From Pseudophaeobacter flagellatus (lineage in GTDB: Bacteria > Pseudomonadota > Alphaproteobacteria > Rhodobacterales > Rhodobacteraceae), in contig NZ_JAJQRG010000001.1 in NCBI RefSeq assembly GCF_021228235.1, forward strand, positions 310,001 to 374,000: DNA of 64,000 nucleotides. Reading direction: 5' to 3'. Positions 1 through 9,231 of the stretch are shown piece by piece (the first letter of the stretch is position 1; each line of letters opens with the position of its first letter). The translations under genes and the position numbers were made by a program. Under the pieces are notes generated by a model. The model was not told where the DNA came from. It saw nothing but the letters and a program-made list of their open reading frames with translations, and did not search any database.

Positions 1-1102
1 CATCAATCAGCAAGAGATTGAGCCCCTTCATCTCAAGCGGGATGGCGTTCAGCTTGCGGCGCACCGATTTTTGCCGCTCGGCTTGGCCGGGCATAATAAA
101 GGTACGGCCGATGTAGCGATTCTTGACCAGGCCTTCGCGGTAGCGAATGCCCATGGAATTGGCCACTTCCAGTGCCACGGGACGGGCAGAATCAGGCACT
201 GGAATGATGCAGTCGATATCCAGATCGGCCTCGATGATCTGCTTGGCAAGGGTTTGGCCCATGCGCAGCTGGGTTTTGTAGACCGAAATACCATCCAGCA
301 TCGAGTCGGGGCGTGCCAGATAGACATATTCAAAGATGCAGGGAGTCAGGCTGCCTTCGACGGCTTGGAAGCTGTGCATATTGCCGTCAAGATCGATGAG
401 AATCGCCTCTCCGGGGTTTACGTCGCGCAGTTTTTCAAAGCCATTGATGCCAAAGGCCACATCTTCAGAGGCAAAGGCATAGTCGTCGCCATCGCCTTTG
501 GCGTCGCGGCGGGCAACAGAGAGCGGGCGGATGCCATGCGGGTCGCGAAAGGCCAGCATGCCAACCCCGGCCACCATGCAGATCACCGAATAGGCGCCCT
601 GAATACGCTCCATCGTCATCTTCACCCCGGCAAAGAGGTTGCGAATCGGATCGACTGTGCCGTTGACCTTGATGCTGTCAGAAATTTTGTCGGCCAGCAC
701 GTTCAGCAGGATTTCCGAATCCGAAGTGGTGCGCAGATGGCGGCTGTATTTGGCGGTAACCTTGGCACGCTGTTCTGCAGTGTTTGTAATATTCCCGTTG
801 TGTACCAGATAGATACCATAGGGTGCATTGACAAAGAATGGCTGCGCTTCTGCGGCACTCAGCGATCCGGCAGTGGGATAACGGACATGGCCGATTCCAA
901 CTTTGCCACGCAGAGTTTCTGCATCTGCTGCGTTAAACACGTCTTTGACCAGACCATTGGCTTTACGCTCGCGAAAGAATTCGCCGTTGTAGGTCACAAT
1001 GCCAGAGGCGTCCTGCCCACGGTGTTGCAGCATAAGCAACCCGTCATATAGTTCGGCAAAAACCTCGTCCTGTCGGCTCGCGATCCCCAAAATCCCGCAC
1101 AT
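1..1102 (-). CDS. purF: Amidophosphoribosyltransferase, 3' end outside window
   Basis: First committed step of purine synthesis: glutamine-dependent conversion of PRPP to phosphoribosylamine. The reading frame opens MCGILGIA, whose Cys2 is the N-terminal nucleophile of the class II glutamine amidotransferase domain after Met removal. Glutaminase motifs HRGQDASG and GHVRYPTAG follow, then the start of the phosphoribosyltransferase domain. About 367 codons are visible; the frame leaves the left edge at ...LLLID, just where the PRPP-binding loop should begin, so roughly the last quarter is missing. It lies downstream of radA-cvpA on the same strand, but a terminator after cvpA and the Hint gene separate it from them. 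Assignment is secure; only the C-terminus is unseen. Confidence 0.96.
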   Translation of the reverse strand, partial: MCGILGIASRQDEVFAELYDGLLMLQHRGQDASGIVTYNGEFFRERKANGLVKDVFNAADAETLRGKVGIGHVRYPTAGSLSAAEAQPFFVNAPYGIYLVHNGNITNTAEQRAKVTAKYSRHLRTTSDSEILLNVLADKISDSIKVNGTVDPIRNLFAGVKMTMERIQGAYSVICMVAGVGMLAFRDPHGIRPLSVARRDAKGDGDDYAFASEDVAFGINGFEKLRDVNPGEAILIDLDGNMHSFQAVEGSLTPCIFEYVYLARPDSMLDGISVYKTQLRMGQTLAKQIIEADLDIDCIIPVPDSARPVALEVANSMGIRYREGLVKNRYIGRTFIMPGQAERQKSVRRKLNAIPLEMKGLNLLLID

Positions 1103-1346
1103 TGAATAGCTCCAATTTCACTGTAGCGTTGCTGTTCGGTTGCTGCAGGGCCGGGACGCTGCCTGGACACTGCTGAGGCTTCCTAGCTTGGATGGCCGGT
1201 AGAATACAGAAGAAAGCAGGGTTTTGCTGTGTCATTTTCTGTTCCGGTCACAATGGCAGGAATATCGCTGCAACCACAGGTACAGATGGGTCACGGCAGA
1301 TCAGTGAAACCGGGTGCGGATGGCCACAGGGGTGGGGGGGCTGTCT

Positions 1347-2033
1347 TTATGCCGCTTTGGCGGCGGCGAGCAGATCGTTCAGCAGATCTGGGAAGGGCGC
1401 GTCGGCCAGTTCGTCTTCCTGCTCGACCGCCTCGGTCAGGGGGCGGGTCTCTTCGCTGGCCAGAACCTGGCGGGTTTCCGCCAGCGACAGTTCTTTGAAG
1501 GCGCCATCAGGGCCACCGGTACCAGCTTGCATCAGCATGCCGCTTTCGGCCCAAATCAGCTCTTCCTCGGCGCATTCAATGTGAATACGGCCCAGACGTT
1601 CGGGGCATTCGGGCTTGATCCCCTTGTATCCAGCCAGCGAGATTAGCTTTACCAAGGCCAGAGGCAGGCCGAACAGGCGTTCAACCGCGTCGAGTTCAAG
1701 GGCAACCATCTGATCGGCCGGCAGGCGCAGGTCGCAGTCATTGCCAAGGGCCCCGGCAGGCACATGCATCAAAGTGGTGAGGCGTGGAACCGCGTGGCGC
1801 AGAGAGACAACTTCTTGGCTGCCGCCATCAAAGGTGTAGACCATATCTCCGGGCTTGAGATCGCGGGCCTGAAGAAAGCCACGATCGGTCTCAACCAGAG
1901 TGTCTGGCAGAAAGCCGCCGGTTTTTCTGCGCGGTGCGGCTGGGGCTTCCGCTTCTCGGCACACCATGGGAGAATCCAACAGAAGTCCAACAGGTTGGAA
2001 ATCGGCAAAAGCGTTGAAATGATCCAGGAGCAT
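1347..2033 (-). CDS. Hint-domain protein (Hint_2 type), probably non-catalytic
   Basis: A 228-residue protein with one recognisable module: residues about 38-85 (GFLPDTLVETDRG, LKPGDMVYTFDGG) match the start of Hint_2 (hedgehog/intein) domains common in Rhodobacteraceae. In active members block A begins with Cys (CFTPGT-like). Here that position is Gly, and the later histidine-bearing block reads LRLPADQMVAL, so self-splicing or cleavage looks impossible. The tail (about 170-228) is acidic and Ala/Glu-rich. The start is supported by AGAAGGAAC about 7 nt upstream. No signal peptide or repeat region is present, unlike long Hint proteins. Function unknown; a structural or binding role is inferred. 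Confidence 0.75.
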   Translation of the reverse strand: MLLDHFNAFADFQPVGLLLDSPMVCREAEAPAAPRRKTGGFLPDTLVETDRGFLQARDLKPGDMVYTFDGGSQEVVSLRHAVPRLTTLMHVPAGALGNDCDLRLPADQMVALELDAVERLFGLPLALVKLISLAGYKGIKPECPERLGRIHIECAEEELIWAESGMLMQAGTGGPDGAFKELSLAETRQVLASEETRPLTEAVEQEDELADAPFPDLLNDLLAAAKAA

Positions 2034-2439
2034 GATGGCGTTCCTTCTGAGCGCAGGGCGTGTTCGTCTGTGTTGATCCTATCTGGCCCCGGAATTGGGC
2101 CGAAAATGGGGCAGGGGTGCGGCCAATTCCGCGCCCGGGTCATTTTGAGGCGATAAAAGCGGGTTTTTTGCTGTTTTGTTTACCGGTCGCCAGGGGGCTT
2201 TGGGGCTTTGTTAATATATTTCCGAAAATTCGCCCTATTTTGAATTACCGCATCAGCCAGTGATTCTACTTGGCGCTTCAGATCATAATAGTTGGCGAGC
2301 CGCGCGAACTTATCGCGATCACTATGGACGCCTGTGCGGTTGCACAGAGCATTAAGCGATAAAAAAAGGGCGCCCGTGAGGCGCCCTTGCTTTGTCTCTG
2401 TACTTGTCGGTGGTCTACCTTGGTAAACAGATACCGGGC
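2034..2439. other. Gene-free interval between cvpA and the Hint gene
   Basis: No coding frame here looks real. The short plus-strand frames are antisense to, or run out of, the neighbouring genes. It holds the cvpA terminator near 2360-2390 and an AT-richer part around 2205-2250 that probably carries the Hint-gene promoter on the minus strand. Nothing else recognised. Confidence 0.6.
2360..2391 (-). terminator. Rho-independent terminator of radA-cvpA
   Basis: On the minus strand a GGGCGCC/GGCGCCC stem with a short TCAC-type loop is followed by seven T. It lies about 50 nt past the cvpA stop, so radA and cvpA are probably not co-transcribed into purF, contrary to the common cvpA-purF arrangement. 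Confidence 0.85.
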
Positions 2440-2994
2440 TCAGCTCTCGCAGGTGCCGATCAGCGCCTCGTACTGCTGGGTGACCCAGCCAAGGGCCTGC
2501 TCTGGATTGCGGTCTTCGATCTTGCCGATCATCCGCTCAAACACCACGGCAGAACGGCTTTCATCGACAATGGTAAAGTTCTGGCCGGTCATCACCACAT
2601 TATAAAGGAAGAAGGCAATCGCCACGAGAAGGATGCCGCGCAGCACACCAAAGAAGAATCCAGCCCCCTGGTCCAACCCGCCAAGCGCAGAACGCTGCAC
2701 CAAAGAGGAAAACAGCGGGGTGAAGAACGACACCACGATCAGTGCGATGGCAAAGACTGCGGCAAAGGCTGCAATGATCGACAATTCACAGCTGTCAGAG
2801 ATGAATTCCCCAATCACGGGGATCTCTGCCATCAGCGGTTCCACCTGCGGTGCGAACATAAAGGCAAGGATGCCAGCAGCAATCCAGCCTGCAATCGCCA
2901 TGGCCTCGCGCACGAAGCCGCGCGAATAGGCCAGAAGCGCCGATAATACGATGACCAGGGCCACAACCCCGTCAATAATAGTGAAACCTTCCAT
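2440..2994 (-). CDS. cvpA: CvpA family inner-membrane protein
   Basis: A 184-residue polytopic membrane protein of the CvpA (colicin V production) family. Hydrophobic segments lie near residues 5-25 (VVALVIVLSALLAYSRGF), 30-50, 70-95 and 115-140. The N-terminal 'D..V..IVLSALLAYSRGFVREA' region is typical of the family. The family affects envelope homeostasis and, in enterobacteria, colicin V secretion; the biochemical role is unclear. It follows radA by 38 nt on the same strand and ends in a terminator, so radA-cvpA looks like one unit. Confidence 0.9.
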   Translation of the reverse strand: MEGFTIIDGVVALVIVLSALLAYSRGFVREAMAIAGWIAAGILAFMFAPQVEPLMAEIPVIGEFISDSCELSIIAAFAAVFAIALIVVSFFTPLFSSLVQRSALGGLDQGAGFFFGVLRGILLVAIAFFLYNVVMTGQNFTIVDESRSAVVFERMIGKIEDRNPEQALGWVTQQYEALIGTCES

Positions 2995-3032
2995 GACCCT
3001 CGCCCGTTAGCCTGTAAATTGTTTTGGCAACC

Positions 3033-4400
3033 CTAGCCGGCTCCAAAGAATTCGCCAACAAATCCGGCGAGATCCGAAGCCTGGCGCAGGCCAAGACCTC
3101 TGATCGAAACGGATTTGCCACCACTTGGAGCTATTGCAGAGGTGAAACCAAGTTTTTGCGCTTCTTTCAACCGGTTTTCGGTCTGTGGAGCAGGTCGAAG
3201 CGCCCCTGAGAGCGATATTTCTCCAAAAACTGCCGTATCTGCCGGAAGTGCCACATCTTCGCGGGCGCTGAGCAGCGCTGCCGCCACGGCAAGATCGGCA
3301 GCGGGTTCGGTAATCTTCATTCCACCCGCGACATTGAGATAGACATCCAAACCCGCAAAAGGGATGCCACAGCGCGCTTCAAGAACCGCCAGAATCATCG
3401 CCAGCCGCGATGAATCCCACCCCACAACCGCGCGGCGCGGTTGCGAATGCGGCGAGGGTGCCACCAGCGCCTGCATCTCCACCAATACCGGGCGGGTGCC
3501 TTCGATACCGGCAAAGACCACCGACCCGGGAGAGGGCTCGCCGCGCCCGGACAGGAACAGGGCCGACGGATTGGTGACTTCGGCAAGCCCGGCGCCGGTC
3601 ATCTCAAAGACGCCAATTTCATCCGAGGGGCCAAACCGGTTCTTAACCGCCCGCAAGATGCGAAACTGATGACCGCGCTCGCCCTCAAAATACAGCACTG
3701 TATCAACCATATGCTCCACGACACGCGGCCCGGCAATCTGGCCGTCCTTGGTGACATGGCCAACCATGATGATGGAGATGCCCTGGCTTTTGGCAAAGGT
3801 TGTCAGTTCATGAGCTGCGGCACGAACCTGACTGACCGAACCAGGCGCGCTGTCGACATGATCGGCCCACATGGTTTGAATCGAATCGATGATCGCCAGC
3901 TGTGGTCTTTCTGCTTCCAGCGTGGTCAGGATATCGCGCAGGTTGGTTTCTGCAGCCAGTTTCACCGGCGCCTGCGCCAGCCCCAGCCGCTGCGCCCGCA
4001 TCCGCACCTGCGCCGAGGCCTCTTCGCCGCTGACATAGATGGTTTTAACCCCAGCCTGGGCAAAGCGCGCAGCCGCCTGCAACAGGAGGGTCGATTTACC
4101 GATCCCAGGATCACCCCCAACCAGGATGGCAGAGGCCGCAACCAGGCCACCACCAAGCACCCGGTCCAGCTCCGCCACACCACTGGTGGCGCGTGGCGGT
4201 GGAGTCTCTTCGGTGGAAAGATCAGACAGCGGGATCGTCTTGCCGCGTCGAATACCAAGTGACTTTTTTGAGGGGCCAGCTGAGGAGAGGCCTTTGTCTT
4301 CGACAATAGTGTTCCATTCGCCGCAGCCTTCGCACCGGCCGGACCATTTGGAAAAGCTCGCGCCGCAGGCGGAACAGGAGAAGGTATTTGATTTTGCCAT
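3033..4400 (-). CDS. radA: DNA repair protein RadA
   Basis: A 455-residue RecA-like ATPase that processes recombination intermediates and promotes branch migration. Visible in order: an N-terminal C4 zinc finger (CSAC then CEGC, residues about 9-27), Walker A GGDPGIGKST near residue 95, the RadA-specific KNRFG motif (VKNRFGPSDE) near residue 253, and a C-terminal Lon-like domain with the conserved LDVYLNVAGG segment. Length is normal for the family. The start ATG lies just after the large inverted repeat at 4460-4519. First gene of radA-cvpA. Confidence 0.97.
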   Translation of the reverse strand: MAKSNTFSCSACGASFSKWSGRCEGCGEWNTIVEDKGLSSAGPSKKSLGIRRGKTIPLSDLSTEETPPPRATSGVAELDRVLGGGLVAASAILVGGDPGIGKSTLLLQAAARFAQAGVKTIYVSGEEASAQVRMRAQRLGLAQAPVKLAAETNLRDILTTLEAERPQLAIIDSIQTMWADHVDSAPGSVSQVRAAAHELTTFAKSQGISIIMVGHVTKDGQIAGPRVVEHMVDTVLYFEGERGHQFRILRAVKNRFGPSDEIGVFEMTGAGLAEVTNPSALFLSGRGEPSPGSVVFAGIEGTRPVLVEMQALVAPSPHSQPRRAVVGWDSSRLAMILAVLEARCGIPFAGLDVYLNVAGGMKITEPAADLAVAAALLSAREDVALPADTAVFGEISLSGALRPAPQTENRLKEAQKLGFTSAIAPSGGKSVSIRGLGLRQASDLAGFVGEFFGAG

Positions 4401-4459
4401 AATGCCTTCTGCCCCATGTTCTATATTTGTTCAAGGGGTGCGAGGCTCTGCCTCGCGCT

Positions 4460-4519
4460 CCGGGATATTTATAGCCAAATGAAGCAATCCCTGCCTTCAT
4501 TTGGCTGGAAATATCCTGG
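4460..4519. repeat. Large imperfect inverted repeat built from two repeat-element copies
   Basis: Arm 4460-4484 and arm 4495-4519 are near-perfect reverse complements (25 nt each, about three mismatches) around a 10-nt loop. Each arm carries the CCGGGATATTT...CAAATGAAG core also seen, in variant form, at 12312, 28543 and 45077. A second small hairpin (GCGAGGC/GCCTCGC) sits just left of it, near 4440-4457. It lies between the PqiA-like gene and radA, so it could act as a terminator or mRNA-stabilising structure. It resembles paired REP/BIME elements. Confidence 0.7.
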
Positions 4520-4558
4520 GGGTGAGCGCTATAGGCGCGAGGGTGCAAGGCCCCCTTG

Positions 4559-4999
4559 TCATGCCTTGCTTATCCTGTGTTTCGCCATCAAGCCGAGGAC
4601 CAGAGAGGCAAGAATGCAGGCTGTGAACATATAAAGCCCCCAGGCGACTTCGATTGTTGCATATGAGACGCCCTTAGCGACAGTAATGTAGAGAGCGATC
4701 AAAAATATATCGGCCATGGCAAGCTTCCCCAGGACATGTAGAACGGGGCGGGCGCGCGGATCTAACAAGTTCCACTGGACCAATGCCTGGCCGATGGTTT
4801 TGAGGTATGGGGCAAAAATCGCAAAGAAGGTGACCGTGAGGGCCAAGAACACGTCACTGCCCCAGAGGCTTTGCAACCCGGTGATAACCGAGATTTCCGA
4901 AAGGCCAAAAATTGGCAAAAGACCTGCCCGCATCAATGGCGCGAACCAGGCCACCGGGTAGAGGATCAGCAGTGAGAGGGTGGCGAGGCGAACTGCCAT
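4559..4999 (-). CDS. PqiA-like (paraquat-inducible protein A family) membrane protein
   Basis: A 146-residue membrane protein with four predicted transmembrane segments (about residues 5-30, 50-70, 88-110, 115-138), matching a single PqiA domain. PqiA proteins are inner-membrane partners of MCE-domain lipid-transport proteins. No MCE protein lies beside it, although an MlaF/MlaE-like pair is about 0.3 kb away. Two-domain PqiA is about 400 residues, so this is the half-size form common in alphaproteobacteria. No cysteine-rich N-terminus is present. The family call rests on overall pattern and is moderately certain. Confidence 0.7.
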   Translation of the reverse strand: MAVRLATLSLLILYPVAWFAPLMRAGLLPIFGLSEISVITGLQSLWGSDVFLALTVTFFAIFAPYLKTIGQALVQWNLLDPRARPVLHVLGKLAMADIFLIALYITVAKGVSYATIEVAWGLYMFTACILASLVLGLMAKHRISKA

Positions 5000-5310
5000 T
5001 ATAGGATATCTCTTTGTGTTATTCGCGGCTTATGGAGTCGCCCCGTGACTCTAGGATGCGTTCAGCTCCCAAGGCAAGGAGTTGCGGAATGAGGTGTCCG
5101 GAGATAGTCGCTCTTGATGTCTCTTCCGGACCTTTTTTTGCCATCAGAACGGTTTTGCACGCGCGTTCTGGTACCATCCCTAGGTTTTGGTAAAATTGGA
5201 CGACCAGTAGGCACTGGATGAGCCTTGTGAGGCTGTTACGTCCACCAAGGCCCTATGGGCGGCTAGGTGCTTGGGGCTAACTTCCGCGAAGTTAGTTGAC
5301 AGCGCCTTTG
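5000..5310. other. Gene-free interval with a plus-strand terminator-like hairpin
   Basis: No convincing gene. On the plus strand GTCCGGA (5096-5102) pairs with TCCGGAC (5125-5131), followed by CTTTTTTTG. Both flanking genes are on the minus strand, so this terminator shape has no obvious upstream gene and could end a small plus-strand RNA. Another perfect short palindrome, CTAACTTCCGCGAAGTTAG, lies near 5277-5295. Confidence 0.45.
5096..5139 (+). terminator. Orphan terminator-like hairpin
   Basis: Stem GTCCGGA/TCCGGAC with a 22-nt intervening segment, then a seven-T run on the plus strand. The orientation does not fit either neighbouring gene. Confidence 0.4.
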
Positions 5311-6084
5311 TCACCGCACTGCCTCGATCGGGCCTTCGGCGCGACCATGGATGAATTGGTCGAGATATGGATCGCCGGACTGGTCCAGATCGGCCACCGG
5401 GCCGGCCCATTGGATCACGCCGTCGTGCAGCATGGCGACATTGTCGGCGATGGCGCGCACCGAAGACATATCATGGGTGATAGTCATCGCCGTGGCACCC
5501 ATCTCGACGACGATTTCACGGATCAGATCATTGATCACCCCGGACATTATCGGGTCGAGACCTGTGGTTGGTTCGTCAAAAAAGATGATCTCGGGGTCGG
5601 CGGCGATTGCGCGGGCCAGCCCGACACGTTTTTGCATCCCGCCCGACAGCTCTGCGGGCAGGCGGTCGGCGACATCAGGTTTCAGGCCCACCCGGCGCAG
5701 TTTTTCGATGGCAATCGCGCGGGCCTCGTCGGCGGGGCGTTTTAGGGAGCCGCGTTGCAGGCGAAAGGCGACATTTTGCCAGACGGGTAGGGAATCAAAC
5801 AGTGCACCGCCTTGAAACAGCATGCCAAATCGCGCCAGAAAGGCATCTCGGTCCCCTGATCCGGCGGGCTTGCCATCGACATAGATCTCGCCTGCGTCTG
5901 GTTTTATCAGGCCTAATACGCTCTTGAGTGCGACGGATTTACCGGTGCCAGAGCCGCCGATGATCACCATCGAAGAGCCTCTGGGGATCGACAGATTCAT
6001 GCCCCGCAGGACGCGGTTAGAGCCAAAGGCCTTGTAGACACCATCCATCTTGATCATTGGAGGGGGGGATTGGTCCTGGGTCAT
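5311..6084 (-). CDS. ABC transporter ATP-binding protein, MlaF-like
   Basis: A 257-residue ATPase of the Mla/MCE lipid transporter class, expected to power phospholipid traffic between inner and outer membranes. Walker A is GGSGTGKSVA (about residue 38), the ABC signature is LSGGMQKRVGLARA, and Walker B is IIFFDEPTTGLDP, followed by the His of TITHDM. The GGMQKRV form of the signature is typical of MlaF. Its start overlaps the MlaE-like stop by 4 nt, so the pair is translationally coupled. The MlaD, MlaC and MlaB partners are not in the window. Confidence 0.9.
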   Translation of the reverse strand: MTQDQSPPPMIKMDGVYKAFGSNRVLRGMNLSIPRGSSMVIIGGSGTGKSVALKSVLGLIKPDAGEIYVDGKPAGSGDRDAFLARFGMLFQGGALFDSLPVWQNVAFRLQRGSLKRPADEARAIAIEKLRRVGLKPDVADRLPAELSGGMQKRVGLARAIAADPEIIFFDEPTTGLDPIMSGVINDLIREIVVEMGATAMTITHDMSSVRAIADNVAMLHDGVIQWAGPVADLDQSGDPYLDQFIHGRAEGPIEAVR

Positions 6085-6863
6085 AGCGAAAAGAACACCC
6101 CTGTGAGGATAAAGTTGGCTGCCAAGATCAGCACCGCGGCGGCTTCGACCGAGGATTTTGTTGCGCTGCCAACCCCCTGGGCACCGCGGCCCGATTGCAT
6201 GCCGTAGTAGCAGCCCATGGTGGCGGCGATCACCCCAAAGAAGGCACCTTTGACCAGCGAGGAAATCACATCCAGAGGCTCTAGGAAATCGACGGTGTTT
6301 TTCAGATAGGCGGCCGCGTTGAAATCAAGGTTATGCACGGCAACCGCATAGCCACCGGCAATGCCGATGATATCGCCGATGCCGACCAGAAGTGGCACCG
6401 TGATCAGGGCGGCCAGCACCCGCGGTGCGACCAGATATTGCATCGGGTTGGTCGAAAGCGTCACCAGCGCGTCGATTTGCTCGGTCACCTTCATGGTGGC
6501 GATTTCGGCCGCGATGGAAGAGGTCACGCGGGCGGCGATCATCAGGCCTACCAGCACCGGGCCCAGTTCCCGCACCATGCCAATGGCGACGATTTGCGGC
6601 ACCACCGCCTCGGCGTTGAAACGTGCGCCCCCGGCATAGATCTGCAGGGCCAGGGCACCGCCGGTAAAGACCGCTGTCAGCCCAACCACTGGCAGTGACA
6701 ACCAGCCGATCTGCAGCAGAGACAGGGCAAATTCACGCGGATAGTACGGCGGGCGCAGCATATGGGTGAAGGTGCTGATCGCAAACAGCGCGACCCGCCC
6801 CACCGCAGCTAGCGCCCCCAGGGCGAGGCGACCTAGCCGGGCCAGAAGAGACAGCGGGCTCAT
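6081..6863 (-). CDS. ABC transporter permease, MlaE family
   Basis: A 260-residue permease with about five to six hydrophobic segments. It has the MlaE landmarks: the PPYYPREF element after the N-terminal helix, [17 protein letters not shown] in the middle, and a C-terminal [17 protein letters not shown] block. It works with the adjacent MlaF-like ATPase in lipid transport across the cell envelope. Both ends overlap neighbours by 4 nt (alr upstream, MlaF-like downstream), so all three genes are one transcription unit. Confidence 0.92.
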   Translation of the reverse strand: MSPLSLLARLGRLALGALAAVGRVALFAISTFTHMLRPPYYPREFALSLLQIGWLSLPVVGLTAVFTGGALALQIYAGGARFNAEAVVPQIVAIGMVRELGPVLVGLMIAARVTSSIAAEIATMKVTEQIDALVTLSTNPMQYLVAPRVLAALITVPLLVGIGDIIGIAGGYAVAVHNLDFNAAAYLKNTVDFLEPLDVISSLVKGAFFGVIAATMGCYYGMQSGRGAQGVGSATKSSVEAAAVLILAANFILTGVFFSL

Positions 6864-7897
6864 CCCTGATAGGTCCGCGCGTAGCGATGGCCCAGCGAGG
6901 TCAGGATCTCATAGCCGATGGTATCGGCGGCTGCGGCCAGATGGTCGACCGTCTGCGCCTCGTTCAACAATGACAGGCTGGCAGGAATTTCTTCCAGCGC
7001 GCTGATATCAACGGTGATCAGATCCATCGACACGCGCCCCACAACCGGGCAGGCTTGTGCCCCGGCATAGAGCGAAATTCCGTGGTTCATCAACGCACGT
7101 TGCAGCCCATCAGCATAGCCTGCGGCAACAGTGGCGATGCGGCGCGGACCCGGCGCAGTCCAGCTATTGCCATAGCCCACGGTTTCACCGGCATCCACCT
7201 CACGGGTCTGGATCACCGGCAGGTCAAGCTGCACCACAGGCAGGGCATCGTCATAGGGCGCCCCGCCATAGAGGCCGACACCAGGGCGGCATAGGTCAAA
7301 GTGATAGTCACGCCCCAGCAATATGCCCCCCGTTGCGGAGAGCGAGCGCGGCACTTCAATGCCGGCTGTCATCTCATGAAAGCACTGCAACTGGTGGCGA
7401 TTCATTGCATGGTTTGCGTCGTCGCTGCAGGCCAGATGCGACATCAGCAAAACCGGGTTTTGCCCCAACGCGATATCCCGCACCGCAGCCCATTCGGCGG
7501 GCTCCATACCCAGACGATTCATACCGCTGTCCAGTTGCACACCAAAGATATGGCCCGGCAGGGTTTCAAAATGGCGTAGCATCTGATCCAGCGAGTTCAG
7601 CATCGGGGCCAGCTGGAATTCTTTCAGCAACTTTGCGTCGCCTTCCATATGGCCGGAAAACACCGAAATTCCGGGGCCGGGGCCAAGAGCACGGCGTAGC
7701 GCCACGCCTTCTTCGGCGGCTGCAACAAAAAAGTTACGTGCGCCCGCGCGCATCAATGCCTTGGCCACACGGCCTGCATCTAGCCCATAGCCATTTGCCT
7801 TGACGACCGCTGCAGTCTCGCAGTTGGTCATCGCGTTCAGATTTTGCCAGTTAGTCACCAGCGCATCAAGATTGATTGTCAGTTTAGCCGTGCTCAT
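6860..7897 (-). CDS. alr: Alanine racemase
   Basis: PLP-dependent interconversion of L- and D-alanine, supplying D-Ala for peptidoglycan. The catalytic lysine is in [13 protein letters not shown] near residue 32, and the second catalytic base lies in [12 protein letters not shown]. The start is placed at 7897 ([13 protein letters not shown]), giving 345 residues, the normal length. The open frame extends further upstream to 8164, but those 89 codons do not resemble any alr and overlap the permease gene. In related genomes alr often sits close to dnaB; here an ArsR-ArsP pair lies between. Confidence 0.95.
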   Translation of the reverse strand: MSTAKLTINLDALVTNWQNLNAMTNCETAAVVKANGYGLDAGRVAKALMRAGARNFFVAAAEEGVALRRALGPGPGISVFSGHMEGDAKLLKEFQLAPMLNSLDQMLRHFETLPGHIFGVQLDSGMNRLGMEPAEWAAVRDIALGQNPVLLMSHLACSDDANHAMNRHQLQCFHEMTAGIEVPRSLSATGGILLGRDYHFDLCRPGVGLYGGAPYDDALPVVQLDLPVIQTREVDAGETVGYGNSWTAPGPRRIATVAAGYADGLQRALMNHGISLYAGAQACPVVGRVSMDLITVDISALEEIPASLSLLNEAQTVDHLAAAADTIGYEILTSLGHRYARTYQG

Positions 7898-8123
7898 GCC
7901 CCTGTTCTTGACATGCGCGGGGCAGGGGTCAAGTGAAATTCGCGGGGAATTCTGTACCTTGTGGCAAGGATCGGCCGCTTGTGGCTTGTTTCTCAAATCT
8001 GCGAGGGCATTGAGCAGGAAAAAAAGATTGGCGACAGGAGAGAGAATGGCTGTTTTCAGGCCCGGCGCATCATGCAGACCTTCACCGAAGGCCTGCAAAG
8101 CCGTGTATGAAATCAATTGCGAG

Positions 8124-9176
8124 CTAGAGCGCAGTCCAGAGCTGAAACAGCAGTCCGATGGCAAATGAACCGGTCAGCGCAATGGTGAGATAGAGGGCGA
8201 ACACTTCTCTTTTGACCAAGGCCCAGACCGCGATCGCTGCCGGGAGCGAACTGACCCCGCCTGCAACCAGAAACGCCATGCCTGCACCCGGGGCCATGCC
8301 TTGCCCCATTAGGCCGCCGACCAGTGGCAGGGCTGCATAACCATTAAGATATGCAGGCACACCCACAAGCGTTGCGATTGCGATTGGCGCAAGGCCGGTG
8401 CCGCCAAGCGAACGTGCAACCAGATCTGCAGGCAACCAGGCCAGCATCAGGCTTTCAAGGAGGAAGGCGAGGGTCAGCCATTTGGCTAGAAAAAGCGTGG
8501 TCTTGATGCCTTCGCGCCAGAATTTTGCAACACGCGTCTCATCGCGCCAGAATTTCCAGACGACTGGCTGCACCGTGCGAACCTTGGCACCGCCGCAGCC
8601 GCCATTGCCGACGCCATCGCGCAGCGGATCGGACAGGCCCCCTGCATGGGACAGGATGTGAACGGTAAAACCGCCAAGAATACCCAGCCCCAGCGCCGCC
8701 AGCGTTTTTGCAACTGCAAACTCAAACCCCAGCACGCCGGTGGTCAGAAAGAACATCGAAGGGTCCATCACCGGTGAGGCCAGCCAGAAGGCCATGACCG
8801 CCGAAAGCGGCACGCCCATTGCCAGAAGCGCGGCGATCAGGGGGATCACGCCGCAAGAACAAAACGGGGAAAGCCCGCCGATCGCCGCAGCGATAAGGAT
8901 CATGACAACGGGCGATCCGGTAAAGGCCCGCGCGATCAGCCCGTCAGCGCCCGTTGCCCCTGCATAGGCCGCGATTGCGACGGAAAGCGCAAGGAAAGGC
9001 GCGACATTGGCGAGGTTCTGCGCCACGAATCCTGCCGTGGTGACACCAAGGGGCATGGCAAAGATGAACAACAGCGCAAGAATAGCTGCCGAGATCAGCC
9101 AGATCCGTTCCTTTGTCCAGAGCCGGTGGAGAACGTCAATCGTCCGGGATCGGACAGTGAGAGAAAGGTCAGTCAT
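8124..9176 (-). CDS. ArsP-type permease (DUF318 family)
   Basis: A 350-residue membrane protein with about eight to ten hydrophobic segments. The family hallmark [11 protein letters not shown] (residues about 104-114) and the repeated-half motif [13 protein letters not shown] are both present, with a cytosolic Gly/Cys-bearing linker (GNGGCGGAK) between the halves. Characterised members export trivalent organoarsenicals; others move unknown metal or thiol-reactive compounds. The gene is 55 nt downstream of an ArsR-type regulator on the same strand, consistent with regulated efflux. The exact substrate cannot be told from sequence. Confidence 0.85.
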   Translation of the reverse strand: MTDLSLTVRSRTIDVLHRLWTKERIWLISAAILALLFIFAMPLGVTTAGFVAQNLANVAPFLALSVAIAAYAGATGADGLIARAFTGSPVVMILIAAAIGGLSPFCSCGVIPLIAALLAMGVPLSAVMAFWLASPVMDPSMFFLTTGVLGFEFAVAKTLAALGLGILGGFTVHILSHAGGLSDPLRDGVGNGGCGGAKVRTVQPVVWKFWRDETRVAKFWREGIKTTLFLAKWLTLAFLLESLMLAWLPADLVARSLGGTGLAPIAIATLVGVPAYLNGYAALPLVGGLMGQGMAPGAGMAFLVAGGVSSLPAAIAVWALVKREVFALYLTIALTGSFAIGLLFQLWTAL

Positions 9177-9231
9177 GTCTATATCCTTAATTTTATAGTT
9201 ATTTTTACCGATAGAAAAGCGGGCCTTTGCA

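Noticed and set aside
71-1051. 326-codon open frame on the plus strand
   Set aside because: It is antisense to purF, whose minus-strand reading shows catalytic motifs. Long antisense frames are expected at this GC content.
4440-4519. CRISPR-like repeat
   Set aside because: A single inverted pair, not a direct-repeat array with spacers. No cas genes in the window.
7898-8164. N-terminal extension of alanine racemase to 8164
   Set aside because: The extra 89 residues are not racemase-like and overlap the permease gene; 7897 gives a normal-length enzyme.
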